A DNA stretch of 64,000 nucleotides from Breviolum minutum Mf 1.05b.01. Lineage: Eukaryota > Sar > Dinophyceae > Suessiales > Symbiodiniaceae. Position 1 is the first letter of the stretch. Each line of letters opens with the position of its first letter. Below are positions 23,668 through 34,456 of this stretch, piece after piece. The position numbers and the translations under genes were made by a program. Below the pieces are notes generated by a model. It was not told where the DNA came from. It searched no databases and worked only from the letters and a program-made list of their open reading frames with translations. The DNA is taken from assembly GCA_000507305.1 (NCBI GenBank), contig DF241042.1, positions 1-64,000 on the forward strand, written 5' to 3'.

Positions 23668-26600
23668 GCAATGTGGATGTAGAGACATTGGTGCCTGAGA
23701 CTGCAAAACAAGAAAGCCAAGCATTGAATGGAATTTGATGGTGAATGTACCCATTATATCCCATTATACATCCATCAATATGTACCAATGTAGCGGCGTA
23801 AATTGAAGAGTACTGAAAAATTCGCGACGTTTCGACGGAACGGTCGGCAGTCGGCATCACGTGACAAATCCTGGAGGCATGACTCGCCACTATGACCAGG
23901 AATGTATTTTTCTCACAAAGGATCGACCACAACGGATCATTTAAACTACTAGCTGGTGGTTTCAAACATTTTTTATTTTCAACCCTACTTGGAGAAATGA
24001 TCCAATTTGACTAATATTTTTCAAACGGGTTGAAACCACCAACTAGACTAATATAGATTTATTGGAATACTAAACTTATGCGCCAAAACTGCTGGCTCTG
24101 AAACGGCCACCCTTTTTTTCAATAAAGCTCGCCTGGCTCAGGAGAATCGGACGTTTCTGGCAGAGAGCTGCGAGCGCCTGACAGTTTGTGGGCATGTGTT
24201 TGCAGGGCAAAAGCTACGATGGAAGCTTTTGGACCAGATTGGTGCAAACACTCGCTTGGCCATCAATGCACCTCAAATAGCAACAGTGGAGCTACGGATG
24301 ACCATTGATGGCCCTTCGCAAGCCACTACGGTGACTTTTCTGAATAGATTTCAATTTGGTTGAGGCGTGTTTATCTCTTGTGACCTGATCAAACAGAGCC
24401 AGTAAATAAAGAATCGGAGAAGAGCGGGAAAATCATCGAAAATCACGGATGTAAACTGGTGTTTTTTTCGATTTGTTTCGACATATCTCGAAAATTTTCA
24501 CAGATGTTCATTTTGTCAACTTCGCCATAGGCGACTCGTTGTTACTAGTCGCCAGGTCCAAAATGTGACGACGTTGGAGTTGGCCACTCAGCTGTATTCT
24601 TTGGAATATGAACCACAGGCGGGGTCCACCATAATCACCGAAAGGTATATACATGAGAAAATCAAGCCTAATATTGACAGGCAGGTATTGTTTTATTGGT
24701 GATGCAGGGTTTCTCCAATTGTTTTCGGGTTGTTTCAAGTGATGGCGTTCAAGCCCTGTCCAGGGAAGAGGCACTCAAGTAATTCAGATCAACATCAATG
24801 GTCAACCTGCCAGTATGTCACCAGTGGTTTTGGAAGTTGAAGCTCCACCACTTCGTGAATTTACTTGTCCAATGGGTCATGCTGCAAACCAAGAAGGTCA
24901 ATGTATTCCATGTTTACCAGGCACTTCATCACCCGGTGGAACATCTCAATGTCGTACATGTGATCCTGGTACACATCAGCCTTTAGAAGGGCAGGGGAGT
25001 TGTGAAAGCTGCCCCGTTGGTCATTACCAAGCCAATTCGGGCGCTGTTTCTTGCACTCCATGTGACGCTGGTAGCTCGAGTCGTGGTCAAACAGGACAAT
25101 TTGCATGTAGTCTTTGTGAGCCGGGGCAAGAAGCTCCTCGCAATGGAAGTCAGAGGTGTACACCTTGCAAGAGAGGACACTACAGTGAGAATGAGGGAGC
25201 TGCTACATGTTTGCAATGCACTGGTGGGAAGAGCACAGCCGAACAGGTTCGGGAAAAAAAGATCTATGATTCGTTTTTTGGGTTTTTGAAGACCGATGGA
25301 ATAGACTCCAAACAGTTACGAAGAAACACAAGCAGAAGGCAGTGCCAAAAAAAAACAGAAACCCCTAGAAAGGATGATGGAACTTCATGTTTGTTTTTCA
25401 ACATCCAGATTTGAGATACACCAGGTTTTCTTTTGAAGATGCTGGGGGATTTTAAGATGACTTTTTGTCGGTCGCACTTGGTGTTTCACAAGATCTTCAC
25501 AACAGACGCCTGAGCAGATCGCAACTCCGAGAAACTGATGGTAAACAAGTAAACCATGGCAAAATTGTAAAGGTCTTTGGGGAAGAACCCAAGCATTAGT
25601 GAAGGGCGTGGCCAAGCATCGCCGATTTTAACCTTCAGCTAGTTTGGCAGCCAACCCTGACAGGGTGCGACAGATCCTTCCTTATGCATTTGCCTAGATG
25701 GAAAGCGACTAGGCTTCATGAATGGTGAGGAACAGTGCATTCTTTGTGGGAATGGCCTCAACTGCAGTTTTGGCAACGATGATCCCCAACAGCTGGCCGG
25801 CTTTTGGGTTGACTTTGACAGAGAAAAGAACATTCTCTCTGTGTATCGTTGCCGAAACGAACTGGAATGTCCTGCTGGCATTTTGGGAAGTTGTGCAAAT
25901 GGCCGAGCTTCTAGGGCGTGTAACAATTGCAAATCTTGGCACAAGCCTGACAAGAATGGTACTTGTGATGCTTGCGTGGGTGTCGATTCTCTACCTTTGC
26001 TTTGGTTCTTTCTTGGGACTTTGGTCTTGAGTGGTTTGACCTGGCTATTTGCTCAAACCAGCTTGGCTAGACAAAGATTAGGACAGGTGACCGTGTTTCT
26101 GACGGCTGGACAAGTGATCATGCTTATGCAGCTGATGGCAGCCTTGAAAAACCTCGACTTCCAATGGACAGGCGCCTCGCCTGTTGGTGTCAAAACGCCC
26201 TCTATACATATACCTGTTGGTAAGAAGAACAATGAAGAACTGCTCCTTCTTACTCCAAACCAAACTCACCATGTATTTCAATTATATTTCTGCCAGTTTT
26301 TAAGCCAAAAATACTTTGGTGGATTATTTTGGAGCCAGTGATTGCTCAGGTCCTGCTCTCCACCTATTGGAGGCCTTGGGTGTTTTGGCTTTTGATATCG
26401 ACTTCCTGAATCTGGGATGCGTTTTGCCTGACGCCGGACCTTCTATCACCTTTCTGTCCCAGTTGATGGCTTACCCGGCATTTTCCCTTTGTATGTTCGT
26501 GGTATGGTGGTGTATTGGCCGATGGGGTGGAGGTCTTAAAAGAGAGGAACTCTTCAATATCAACGGCCTGGTGTTGATGACTTTATATGTCACACTAACG

Positions 26601-26812
26601 ATTGTTTCATTGCTTCCTTGGCAATGCATCTCAAACCCAAATGGTACATTGACGATGCAAACGCAACCTGGTGTTATTTGCTTCAACTCAGAAGAGCATA
26701 CAACACTCATGTTCTTGTCCATTCTGGGGATGCTCATGAACCTCGGACTGCTCGACTCACTTCGACGAAAAATCTTTGTTTGATTTTTTTTATTTGCCTG
26801 CCATACACTTGT

Positions 26813-26909
<97 letters not shown>

Positions 26910-26910
26910 G

Positions 26911-26952
<42 letters not shown>

Positions 26953-27165
26953 ATTGTTGTTGTTGTTGTGGTTGATATTGTTGTTTTATGTTGTTTTTGT
27001 TTCTGTTGTTTTTGTTTTTGTCTTTGTTGTTGTCATTTTCGTTGTTGTTGTTGTTGTTGTCGTTGATGATGTTGCTGTTGTTGTTGTCGTTGATGATGTT
27101 GCTGCTGTTGTTGTTGTTGTTGTTGCTGTTGCTGTTGCTGTTGCAGAAGTTGGTGGTGGTGTTGT

Positions 27166-27218
<53 letters not shown>

Positions 27219-30200
27219 TTGTTGTTGTTGTTGTTGACGTGGCTGTTCTTTTTTTTAATTCTTCCCTGGGTCGTATTTTACGATACATTTAAATATGGAC
27301 CTGTAGACATTCAGAAACAGATCTGAAAGTGTTCGATGCCAAGGTATCCGGTGCCTATGCTGGCAGTATCCATCCAAGCCACTGCGACTTGGGTTTCGCA
27401 AAAGCCTTCCCATCAACTCCGTTTGATCAAAGAGAATGAAACTCATTCCACCCAGACCTCATTCTTTGGCCTTGCCTCATCCCCTTATCCCTGCTGCTTC
27501 AAATTAAGGTAATGTATCCTTCCTATGTGGCTGGAGGTCAAGGGTTGATCATCGTGAACCGATATCGATTTATTTTTGAGCGATTTCGTGCCACTCGCTA
27601 CTTCTTTGGTGTCCTGTACCTTTGCAGGACACAATGTGAACAGATTCAACAGACCTCAGGTTCTTTACAATGTGTGTTTTTAGCGAATGTGTGGGGATTT
27701 TTTAATGTTATACACTGTCACTATGTGACAAACTACCAAATACATTGAAATGTTTTGGATCTTTAAAGCACTCACCTGATTTCCTTGAACTTCTCCTTTC
27801 GCTGGTCCCCTTGCCGCGCGCAGGAACACCTTGTTGTCATTGATTCCAGTGGTATTCGCCAATTATCCATCCATTCAAGTGACAATGCTCGCAGCAGTTA
27901 TGCTCTTGGGTATGATCATCCAAATGCGTGCATGGCCCTGGAGAACCAAGGTCCAGAAGTTCGTGAAAATGGATAAAAATGGGGGAATCACTATGAAGTT
28001 TTCACATAAAAAAAATCCGTTGGACAAGTGATTACAAGACTTTGAAATTGCGCAATTGGGGGTCAGACAGATAGGCAGATAGGGATTGAAATAGTTTATG
28101 TATATATGATATATATATATATGTGTGATATATAGATATGTATGTAGATACATAGAGATTGCCATGGAGAAAGAAAGATACATATATTTATATAGTATTG
28201 TATAATAGTTTCAAAAATGTTTATATGTATATGATTACATTGATTGCTAGATCGAGTGATAGAGAGACAGATAGAGTGACATGCTTAATTTACAAGACAC
28301 CGTACATAGAAGTCAAATCACTTCAACATATACGTCATGGTCTGATTTCATGTTTTTAAGGGGGTGGTCATTCCTAGGATGTTTTTTTAACGACCATCCC
28401 ATTACCGAGAGGTTCGGGAATTGTCATGAAATGTTTTCCTGTAAAAATCCAAGCACAAGTTGATGTTTATGACCATACATTCGTTGCACCACCTGGAAAG
28501 TAGATGGCGCAACCCCCATGTATTGGTTTATCATGGCCCCTTACTAATCCACCTTTTGGGGGTTGCGCCATCTACTTTCACTACGGTGTATAGCAGTTGG
28601 TTCACCCGATTGTTGAATCAACAGTATCACCTTAGCCGGGGGGTTTCACAAACCGTTCATGAACGATGCAATTTTTTCAGATGAATTTCAAAGTGAAGAT
28701 TCCAAGTTTCGTCAAGATACCGGCTATGCAAGCATTTTGGAAGGAATCAAACTCTGTATCGATTTGCTTGAAATTGCAGGATTTGGATAGATTTGGGGAT
28801 GTGAGTCACCCCACCCAGGATGCCAGTCACACCAGGAAGAAAGGATGTATTTAAGGCTCGAGGGTGTCCCTAAAGAACCCTTCATTTAAGCTGGCATCCT
28901 GGAAAAAAGCGTGGAAATCCATCAGATCCCATGGATTTCCCAAACATTCCCAAATTTTCTTGATCAATGACTCGAGGTGGCCAACATCACCGATATGATG
29001 TTTTCATCGAGCGTGGTGCTTTTCCTGGTCATTGCGGGACCAATTCTGTCTTTTGAGACCGAAGCAGACCGACAGTCCTATGCAGCATTTCTCTCTTGGA
29101 CCTTTTGTGACTGGGCAAAGAACCTACCATGTCATCGAATGGAATACATGAAAAGGATCCTACTAACTGCAAAATGTATAATGAAAATATTCAGGGCCTT
29201 CAGGAAACAACAGTGCCGGGTCATAGGTAGCACTCTAAGCCCCGTTTACCCATCACTCTTGTTGTATGAAAATGTTAACATTTGGTGGTAAATTCAATTT
29301 CGTGTGCCAGTGCATTCCTGGGAAATGAGACCATATACTCCGGCTTTTTGGGCGGAAAGTTGGTGGAAGTTACACTGCAGTGTTGTGCTACTGCGATTTT
29401 TGAAACCTGAAAAAACTGCCGGTGGAACCGTGGTTTTTCTGAATTCTTTCGTTTCAACGGCGGCTGGATCCAGGCGCTTTGTTGCTGCTCTTCCTACTGG
29501 CTTTCTTTTGGGTGGCCTTACTTTACTTACGAAGGCGTGTCAATCCGGTAAAGCCCTACAAAATCTTCCTGACGCATCAGAAAGGTGCAGCAGGCAGTCT
29601 CGCCAGATTCATCAAGTACATACTCAACAAGTCGCTTGGCAGGAGATGACACGAAAAGATTCTGGCAGGTTTTTTTTTGAAACGAGAATAAGTACTCCTA
29701 CACCAGGTGATTCAAAGTGCCCTTTTCATCCCCTAGTTGGAATTCACTTAACCCCTTGAAAGGGTCACTTAACCATCCCAAAAAGGTCACTTTGAATCAC
29801 CAGGCAAACAATCTATTCTAATTCAGTGGTAGATTCCACAGTTTCGGGTCCATACATCTTCCACGGATTCAACAGATTCGGTAGTGTTACACGTGGACGG
29901 AAGATGGCATCATTACGCTACAACTAAACTTGCAAACATCAGAGCAGAATGTGAAGCACATTTGTATGATTGCATTTATAATTCAACTGTGAACGCTATG
30001 ATTACGTACCTTATGTTCAGGAATGTAGAACTATTCGTGATACTATGAATGGTATTACACAAACCATGCGCCACATTATATATATATATAGTTATATATA
30101 TATAGATAGATCTTGCCATCGAATGATTAGAGTTATATATATATATAGTAAGATAGTAATGATAGCAAAATCGTGGTGTTTTTGTTCAAAGCTGCAAAAT

Positions 30201-33200
30201 CATCAAGCTTCGTTGAGGTATTCTGGGGACGGAGTATTTCTGGATTCTGACGAGTTACAAGATTTGGATTCTCTCTTTGAATGCGTCCGAGCACATACCA
30301 GCTTTGTGGTTCCTCTTTTAACCCCTGGCTTGCTGACAAGACCATGGTGTGTTGGCGAGCTTGCAACTGCATTTCTCAACCGGGTGACTGGTCCGCAGTG
30401 GAAAGATGTGGAAGGGTGTGACCGTCCTTTCCAGTCTGGGGGAAGATTCCGTTAAAGGCAGGGCCTTTTTTAAAATTCGTCCACCTGGTGACAACATCGA
30501 CATGGAGAAACTGAGAAACATCCTTTTTTCCGGCTGGGTCATCCAACCGAGCGAAAAGTGAATGAACCGAGGTCCCTATTCTACCCATCTCCTGCAATAA
30601 AGCCACGCTCATTCCATCTGCGCGTATCGCTGGGATTGTGCACGGTTGGACTGCAGATCAGTTTCAGCCTTTGCTTGCAGCTGGCATTGACGTGGATTCG
30701 ATTGAGGTGACGTATTGCTTGAGTGTGGAGTTGTTTAACGTGCCCGTGTTTTTCAACACGCCTGCAGCTGTAATTGTGTTGACATGTCATTGACTAGTTT
30801 TAGAGATTAGAGTTTAGAGGCTTTAGCTATGCAGGCCTTGAGTTGGTTAGGAATCAAAATCCTTCAATTGCCGGTATTCCTCGAGAACGTGGTACGTAGA
30901 CCATTGTTGAGGTCCCTGGGGAAAAAAGCCGTGGAAAAGTGAAAGGTTTGAAAAGCTGGAGCCAAGTACACTCCGGTAAACTAACATGGCAGGCTGGAAA
31001 ATCACCATTTTAAATAGGGAATGCATCTTCATGCAGGATCCATTTTCCATTGCCATGTTACTTTACCGGAGGGTATGACCTCATTATGACTTCCAGTCTG
31101 CTGCATAAGCCATTGTTTTTTTGTTTCAAGACACAAAGACATGAACTTCCATGCCTTAAAAGGCTTGTTTTTGTTTTTATCCGTTTTTTGTGCCAGGCAA
31201 CCGTGGAATTCATGGCAGGGTTGAAGGCCATCGAGTATGACCGCTCTTTGGAATTTGAGCAACAAGAACGCGTTATACTCCGCATTGTGGAGCATTGTGG
31301 ACTAAAACGCAGACATTTTGTAGACGTGAATTCAAAACCTGATCGAGATGCAGAAATTTTAATTCTTACGAATACAGGAGAGTATGAAGCAATGGCTTCG
31401 AGTATGACCCTTGGTAAAGATTTGGAGAAAAAAAACGAAGAAGTGCTGCCAAACTGTGGTTCCTTCAATTGATTGATGCTTTTGTATGTTATTGTTTTGT
31501 TTGTTTTGGTGAACCTCCTTCAGTGATTTGGTGATTTGCAGATGATCTGGATGCATCTTGGTGCAGTATCTTTATATTCAATGATACGAAAGTGGATGTT
31601 GTTTACAGTGCTGTTTCTGAGTGGCCCATTTGGCAGAAATGTGTGAGGGTATGGCAGAATATTTTCTGCTCTCTTTCGCCGGTTTCAATTGTCTTTCTTC
31701 GATAGCCGCCGCACTCTAAGACAAAGAAACCGACTCCATCTTTTCATTTTCAGTGCTTTCGCGACCAGCGAAAGCTGAGCTTTCATTTTTGTATCAGATC
31801 ATATCATTGCATAGGTTGGAAAAATTGAAACCAGATTTTAAAAAAAAAACGATCCGCCGTTGCGAAATTGATTTTTGTTGACATCTTAGAATCTTGCCAG
31901 GAATGTAAGAGTGCCAATCTCGATACATGAAACATCATGAAACCATACCAACAACGATTGTCTTCGGAATACTCCATAGCAGCCATAGCAGGATGTCTAA
32001 GTAAAAGTTCTGAGCAAATTTAGGAAGATTAAGAGACGTGTCAGACTTTTTTTCTGATCCTTAGTCCTTAGTCGCCTCCCTAAAACGAGAAATCTCGATG
32101 TTTCTGGCAACTGAAGTTTCTCCCAGGATCCTTCAATTGCAGCTTCAGCAGCAAGTGCAGGAAATGGTTTTGGTTCCTAAAACTGTGAATCAAATGGTGG
32201 CTGCACTTCCAAGGGCTCGAGTTCTGATCATTTTGTTGCATCATGGTATTCTCTACGATGTTGCTTTCGCAGGTGGGGTTGTTGAGAAAACAACAAAGTC
32301 GTGACCGAAGATGGGAAGATTTCGAGACGAGGTTGGGTTGAATTTGAGAATAGTACTATAGGTCTATGCCCCCAAGCATATTGCCATTATTAACATATGT
32401 TACCCCCCCCAAAAGAAAAAGGTTTAACCTAGCCCCTGAAAATAGGCCTCTCCAATAGGAAAGTAGTCTTCCAACCACCATTTTTCAAGGGCTATGTTAA
32501 ACTTCGGGGGGTGTAACACCATTATTGACCATACTCTCGAGTTTGGCCCGTAAGTCTTGGCCTTTCATAGATCGCACTCTAGTGTTTGGCTTCGTCGGCA
32601 TTCAAACTTGAGTATGGCCAATGCATCAGACGTTCTTCACTGACTAAAATTGCCCTTCGTGTCACAAAAATTCTTTTCACCAAACATTTCAGATACCTAA
32701 AATGGAGGAATCCTCACCTATATAAGCTGTATGGATGCGGCTTATGTAAGGAAAACCCCACTCCCAAATAGCCTTATAGGGTTCAGGATCCCTCTGTTTT
32801 AGGTACCTGAAATTCTTGGTGATCTTTGTTTGCATTGGCCTTGGCTATCACAAAAGATGACTCACACATATTGTAAACAGCGTGCTTTCAAAAACCGCCC
32901 CTGTGTTTTCACTTTTTGGCAGTTCCCCCAAATGGTTTTTTTTCAACGGTGTTTCCCTCAATTTTGTTGATAGCTTTGGCCCTCACAATTGATTACACCA
33001 GCCTTCCAGACAAGCTTTGTCCCAAAAAGACTCACCGCAGGCATGATCCTTGCAGCTCATGCACAGGGTGATGAATCACAGGACATTAGCCTTACCGTCG
33101 GGAAAACTATGAGTAATAACAGCGATGGCTTGGCTTGGAACCGTATTCTTACTGTCAGTGCAGATACCAGTTTCGTTTTCCCAGGCCATGAAGTCTACAC

Positions 33201-33609
33201 CTCTATTTCTGCACAGGGAATCTCTGCAGAGATAGGACCAGAATTTGGTCAACGATTGTGTGATGCTTACCGCATCATTTTCAAAAAGATCTCCCTACCC
33301 TTCAGCAGTCTTGGATCCAGTAGCCTCATCGAACATCAGGCGAAATCACAACAAACGAAAACACTGGTGAACCGCGACGATGTTCGATGCTTTTGGCGGT
33401 GGGTTTACACGGTAGGTGTTCACAGTGCATGATACTGATGCACTATGATGCACTGTGTTTTATTGATGTAATATTGGTGTATGAATTCGCAAAGATAGAT
33501 ATATATATATATCCACTATGTAACTATACATGTGTATATCATACGCATGAATTGTATGTTCATCATTAAATCATGTAAACACTGTAGCACTTCTCACATC
33601 GTTTGGCCG

Positions 33610-33682
<73 letters not shown>

Positions 33683-33746
33683 CGTTGTCGTTGTTGTTGT
33701 TGTTGTTGTTGCTGTTGTCGTTGTTGTCGTTGTTGTCGTTGTTGTC

Positions 33747-33807
<61 letters not shown>

Positions 33808-34167
33808 TTGTTGTCGTTGTTGTGTTTTCGCAAAAAGCCAGCCAAATCAGACCAAAAGGCATGCACTGCATGAGCAAAATTGTGGAATCGCCGGAATCGC
33901 CAGGTGAAAGAGATTGGCAAACGGGTTCAGGGACTTCGAGAAAATATGGGCGGCGTGACTGTGACTCGCAGTAATACCGGACGACGAATCTCTACACGCT
34001 CTGCTGAAGGGGTTGGATCCTTTGCTCTCGCTACACTGGATTTCCTCAGAAGCCCTGAATCTTCTGTATTGATGTCACCTTCTTCACCAGCAAGGCTTGC
34101 TTTGGAGAATGATTTGGATGATTTGGAGCCAGTTGAGTCATATCCAGAGGATGAAGCTTCAGATTGA
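20723..34167 (+). CDS. PhnD-like / GCC2-GCC3 / multi-pass membrane / TIR receptor-like protein
   Basis: Deduced exons: 20723-20942, 21275-21459, 21978-22107, 22503-22606, 23064-23667, 24128-24330, 24556-24618, 24764-25246, 25664-26186, 26350-26777, 27509-27627, 27824-27950, 28977-29106, 29474-29642, 30218-30390, 30461-30537, 30572-30706, 31197-31413, 31542-31642, 32065-32272, 33041-33339 and 33904-34167. All phases agree and the sum is a multiple of three, about 1,650 residues. Order of parts: signal peptide, periplasmic-binding-protein fold of the PhnD type, a linking beta-rich region, GCC2/GCC3 cysteine repeats, about nine membrane helices, a TIR domain, a TIR-like second half and an acidic tail. 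A surface or endomembrane receptor with a ligand-binding outer part and a TIR effector inside is inferred. Proteins with these domains are known in dinoflagellates and some other algae, as far as I recall. Introns: 15 GT, 4 GC and 2 GA donors. Confidence 0.85.
22397..22472. repeat. family C-like inverted repeat in intron 3
   Basis: The 15-base arms CGATCACATATCCCC (22397-22411) and their complement (22458-22472) match exactly. A TACCCTCC start at 22381 links it to family C. Confidence 0.8.
23949..24046. repeat. family B inverted-repeat element in intron 5
   Basis: The ends CTAGCTGGTGGTTTCAAAC and GGGTTGAAACCACCAACTAG are inverted copies with a few mismatches. The core ATGATCCAATTTGAC is shared with other copies. 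Confidence 0.9.
24128..25246 (+). CDS. exons 6-8: linker region and GCC2/GCC3 cysteine-rich repeats
   Basis: Exon 6 completes a codon split by a GC donor (WKARLAQENRTF) and reads LTVCGHVFAGQKL. Exon 7 (63 bases) ends LYSLEYEPQ at a GC donor and joins GRGTQVIQININGQPA, a beta-strand-rich segment like an immunoglobulin or filamin repeat. Exon 8 then shows spaced cysteines: FTCPMGHAANQEGQCIPC, RTCDPGTHQP, ESCPVGHYQANSGAVSCTPC, SLCEPGQEAP, CTPCKRGHYSE. This is the GCC2/GCC3 (ephrin-receptor-like) pattern, an extracellular module held by disulphides. Confidence 0.85.
25664..29106 (+). CDS. exons 9-13: multi-pass membrane segment
   Basis: Exon 9 finishes the Cys-rich part (LCICLDGKRLGF, CRNELECPAG) and enters helix 1 (LPLLWFFLGTLVLSGLTWLF) and helix 2 (VTVFLTAGQVIMLMQLMAA). 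Exon 10 adds helices around FSLCMFVVWWCIG, LVLMTLYVTLTIVSLL and TTLMFLSILGMLMNLGLL. Exons 11 and 12 join at a GA donor (AG|GACACA) to read FFGVLYLCRNTLLSLIPVVF, then QVTMLAAVMLLGMIIQM. Exon 13 starts VANITDMMFSSSVVLFLVIA and ends FLSWTF before GT. About nine helices in all, counting the one completed by exon 14. Intron 10 holds the long TTG repeat. Confidence 0.8.
26811..27239. repeat. (TTG)n microsatellite with TCG, GTT and CTG variants
   Basis: About 430 bases of nearly pure GTT/TTG units pass into GTC, GCT and GAT variants. It is in intron 10 of the receptor gene. Poly-Val, poly-Leu, poly-Cys and reverse poly-Thr/Asn frames across it are repeat artefacts. Confidence 0.95.
28496..28579. repeat. 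perfect 22-bp inverted repeat in intron 12
   Basis: The arms 28496-28517 (GAAAGTAGATGGCGCAACCC...) and 28558-28579 are exact complements. Its ends differ from families A-C, so it may be a further family. Confidence 0.9.
29474..30390 (+). CDS. exons 14-15: last membrane helix and TIR domain
   Basis: Exon 14 reads ALLLLFLLAFFWVALLYLRR, a membrane helix followed by basic residues, which puts the next part in the cytoplasm. Then comes NPVKPYKIFLTHQKG, the first strand and box-1-like region of a TIR domain. It ends at a GA donor (29643) whose split codon gives an Arg with exon 15. Exon 15 reads GVFLDSDELQDLDSLF, SFVVPLLTPGLL and RPWCVGELATAFLN. The WCxxEL stretch aligns with the glutamate that is catalytic in NAD-cleaving TIR domains of plants and SARM1. 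The domain seems complete, about 110 residues. Confidence 0.8.
29706..29801. repeat. inverted repeat in intron 14
   Basis: GGTGATTCAAAGTG (29706-29719) is exactly complementary to 29788-29801. An internal AAAAGGTCACTT motif recurs near 39,360. Confidence 0.8.
30461..33339 (+). CDS. exons 16-21: cytoplasmic part with a degenerate TIR-like repeat
   Basis: Exon 16 contains PPGDNIDMEKLRNILFSGW; exon 17 VPILPISCNKATLIPSARIA; exon 18 ATVEFMAGLKAIEYDRSLEF and DRDAEILILTNTGEYEAMAS; exon 19 SWCSIFIFNDTKVDVVYSAV. Exon 20 has LQLQLQQQVQEMVLVP and then ALPRARVLIILLHHGILYD, joined in phase to AFAGMILAAHAQ in exon 21, followed by ILTVSADTSFVFPGHEVYTS. The last pieces mimic the middle strands of a TIR fold but lack a WCxxE motif. 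The 5' border of exon 20 (32065) is the least sure, because its acceptor is AG|T. Confidence 0.7.
30969..31074. repeat. family C inverted-repeat element in intron 17
   Basis: The left end reads CACTCCGGTAAACTAACATGGCA; the right end is its inverted copy TGCCATGTTACTTTACCGGAGGGT with few differences. Confidence 0.85.
32401..32516. repeat. family C-like inverted-repeat element in intron 20
   Basis: The left end TTACCCCCCCC…AACCTAGCCCCTGAAAAT and right end TTTTTCAAGGGCTATGTTAA…GGGGGGTGTAA are inverted. The interior has the CTTCCAACCACCATTTTTC motif common in this family. Confidence 0.75.
33609..33823. repeat. (TTG)n microsatellite with TCG and CTG variants
   Basis: A second long TTG array, in intron 21 of the same gene. 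Poly-Leu, Val, Asn and Thr frames over it are artefacts. Confidence 0.95.
33904..34167 (+). CDS. terminal exon of the TIR receptor gene
   Basis: AG|GTGAAAG starts an exon in phase 0 after a GC donor at 33340 (…LIEHQ|VKEIGKRVQGLREN). It continues GVTVTRSNTGRRISTRS, a basic and Ser/Thr-rich stretch, and ends in an acidic tail LENDLDDLEPVESYPEDEAS with TGA at 34165-34167. Confidence 0.8.
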   Translation: MKEIGKRVQGLRENMGGVTVTRSNTGRRISTRSAEGVGSFALATLDFLRSPESSVLMSPSSPARLALENDLDDLEPVESYPEDEASD

Positions 34168-34456
34168 GTTGGTCATTCAATTCTTGAGATTTGCAATGGT
34201 AGTATCATACATGACTAATCTATTCTGTTTACATAGTGCTCATATGTCTCATATATATATATATACATATGCGGTAGGCTGTTCAGGTTCGCCAAGATCA
34301 AAATATGGGAGCAATGTGAAGAAGCCAAAAAATGTGGCTTCCCTCCAACAAAATGCGAATGTTCACATCTTGGCTTTTGTAACAAAAACATTCGCGTTTT
34401 TTTTTATCTGCGCGCTCGCAACTCTGTTTATGTTGTAAGAAGCGCGCGCGTTTCAG

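Noticed and set aside
23423..23965. 180-codon open frame on the - strand
   Set aside because: It is antisense to exon 5 of the receptor gene, whose + strand translation matches the PhnD family.
26618..27326. Long open frames rich in Leu, Val or Thr
   Set aside because: They are produced by the TTG microsatellite in intron 10 and have no unique sequence except the true exon end at the 5' side.
33532..33974. Poly-Leu, poly-Asn and poly-Thr frames on both strands
   Set aside because: They arise from the second TTG array.
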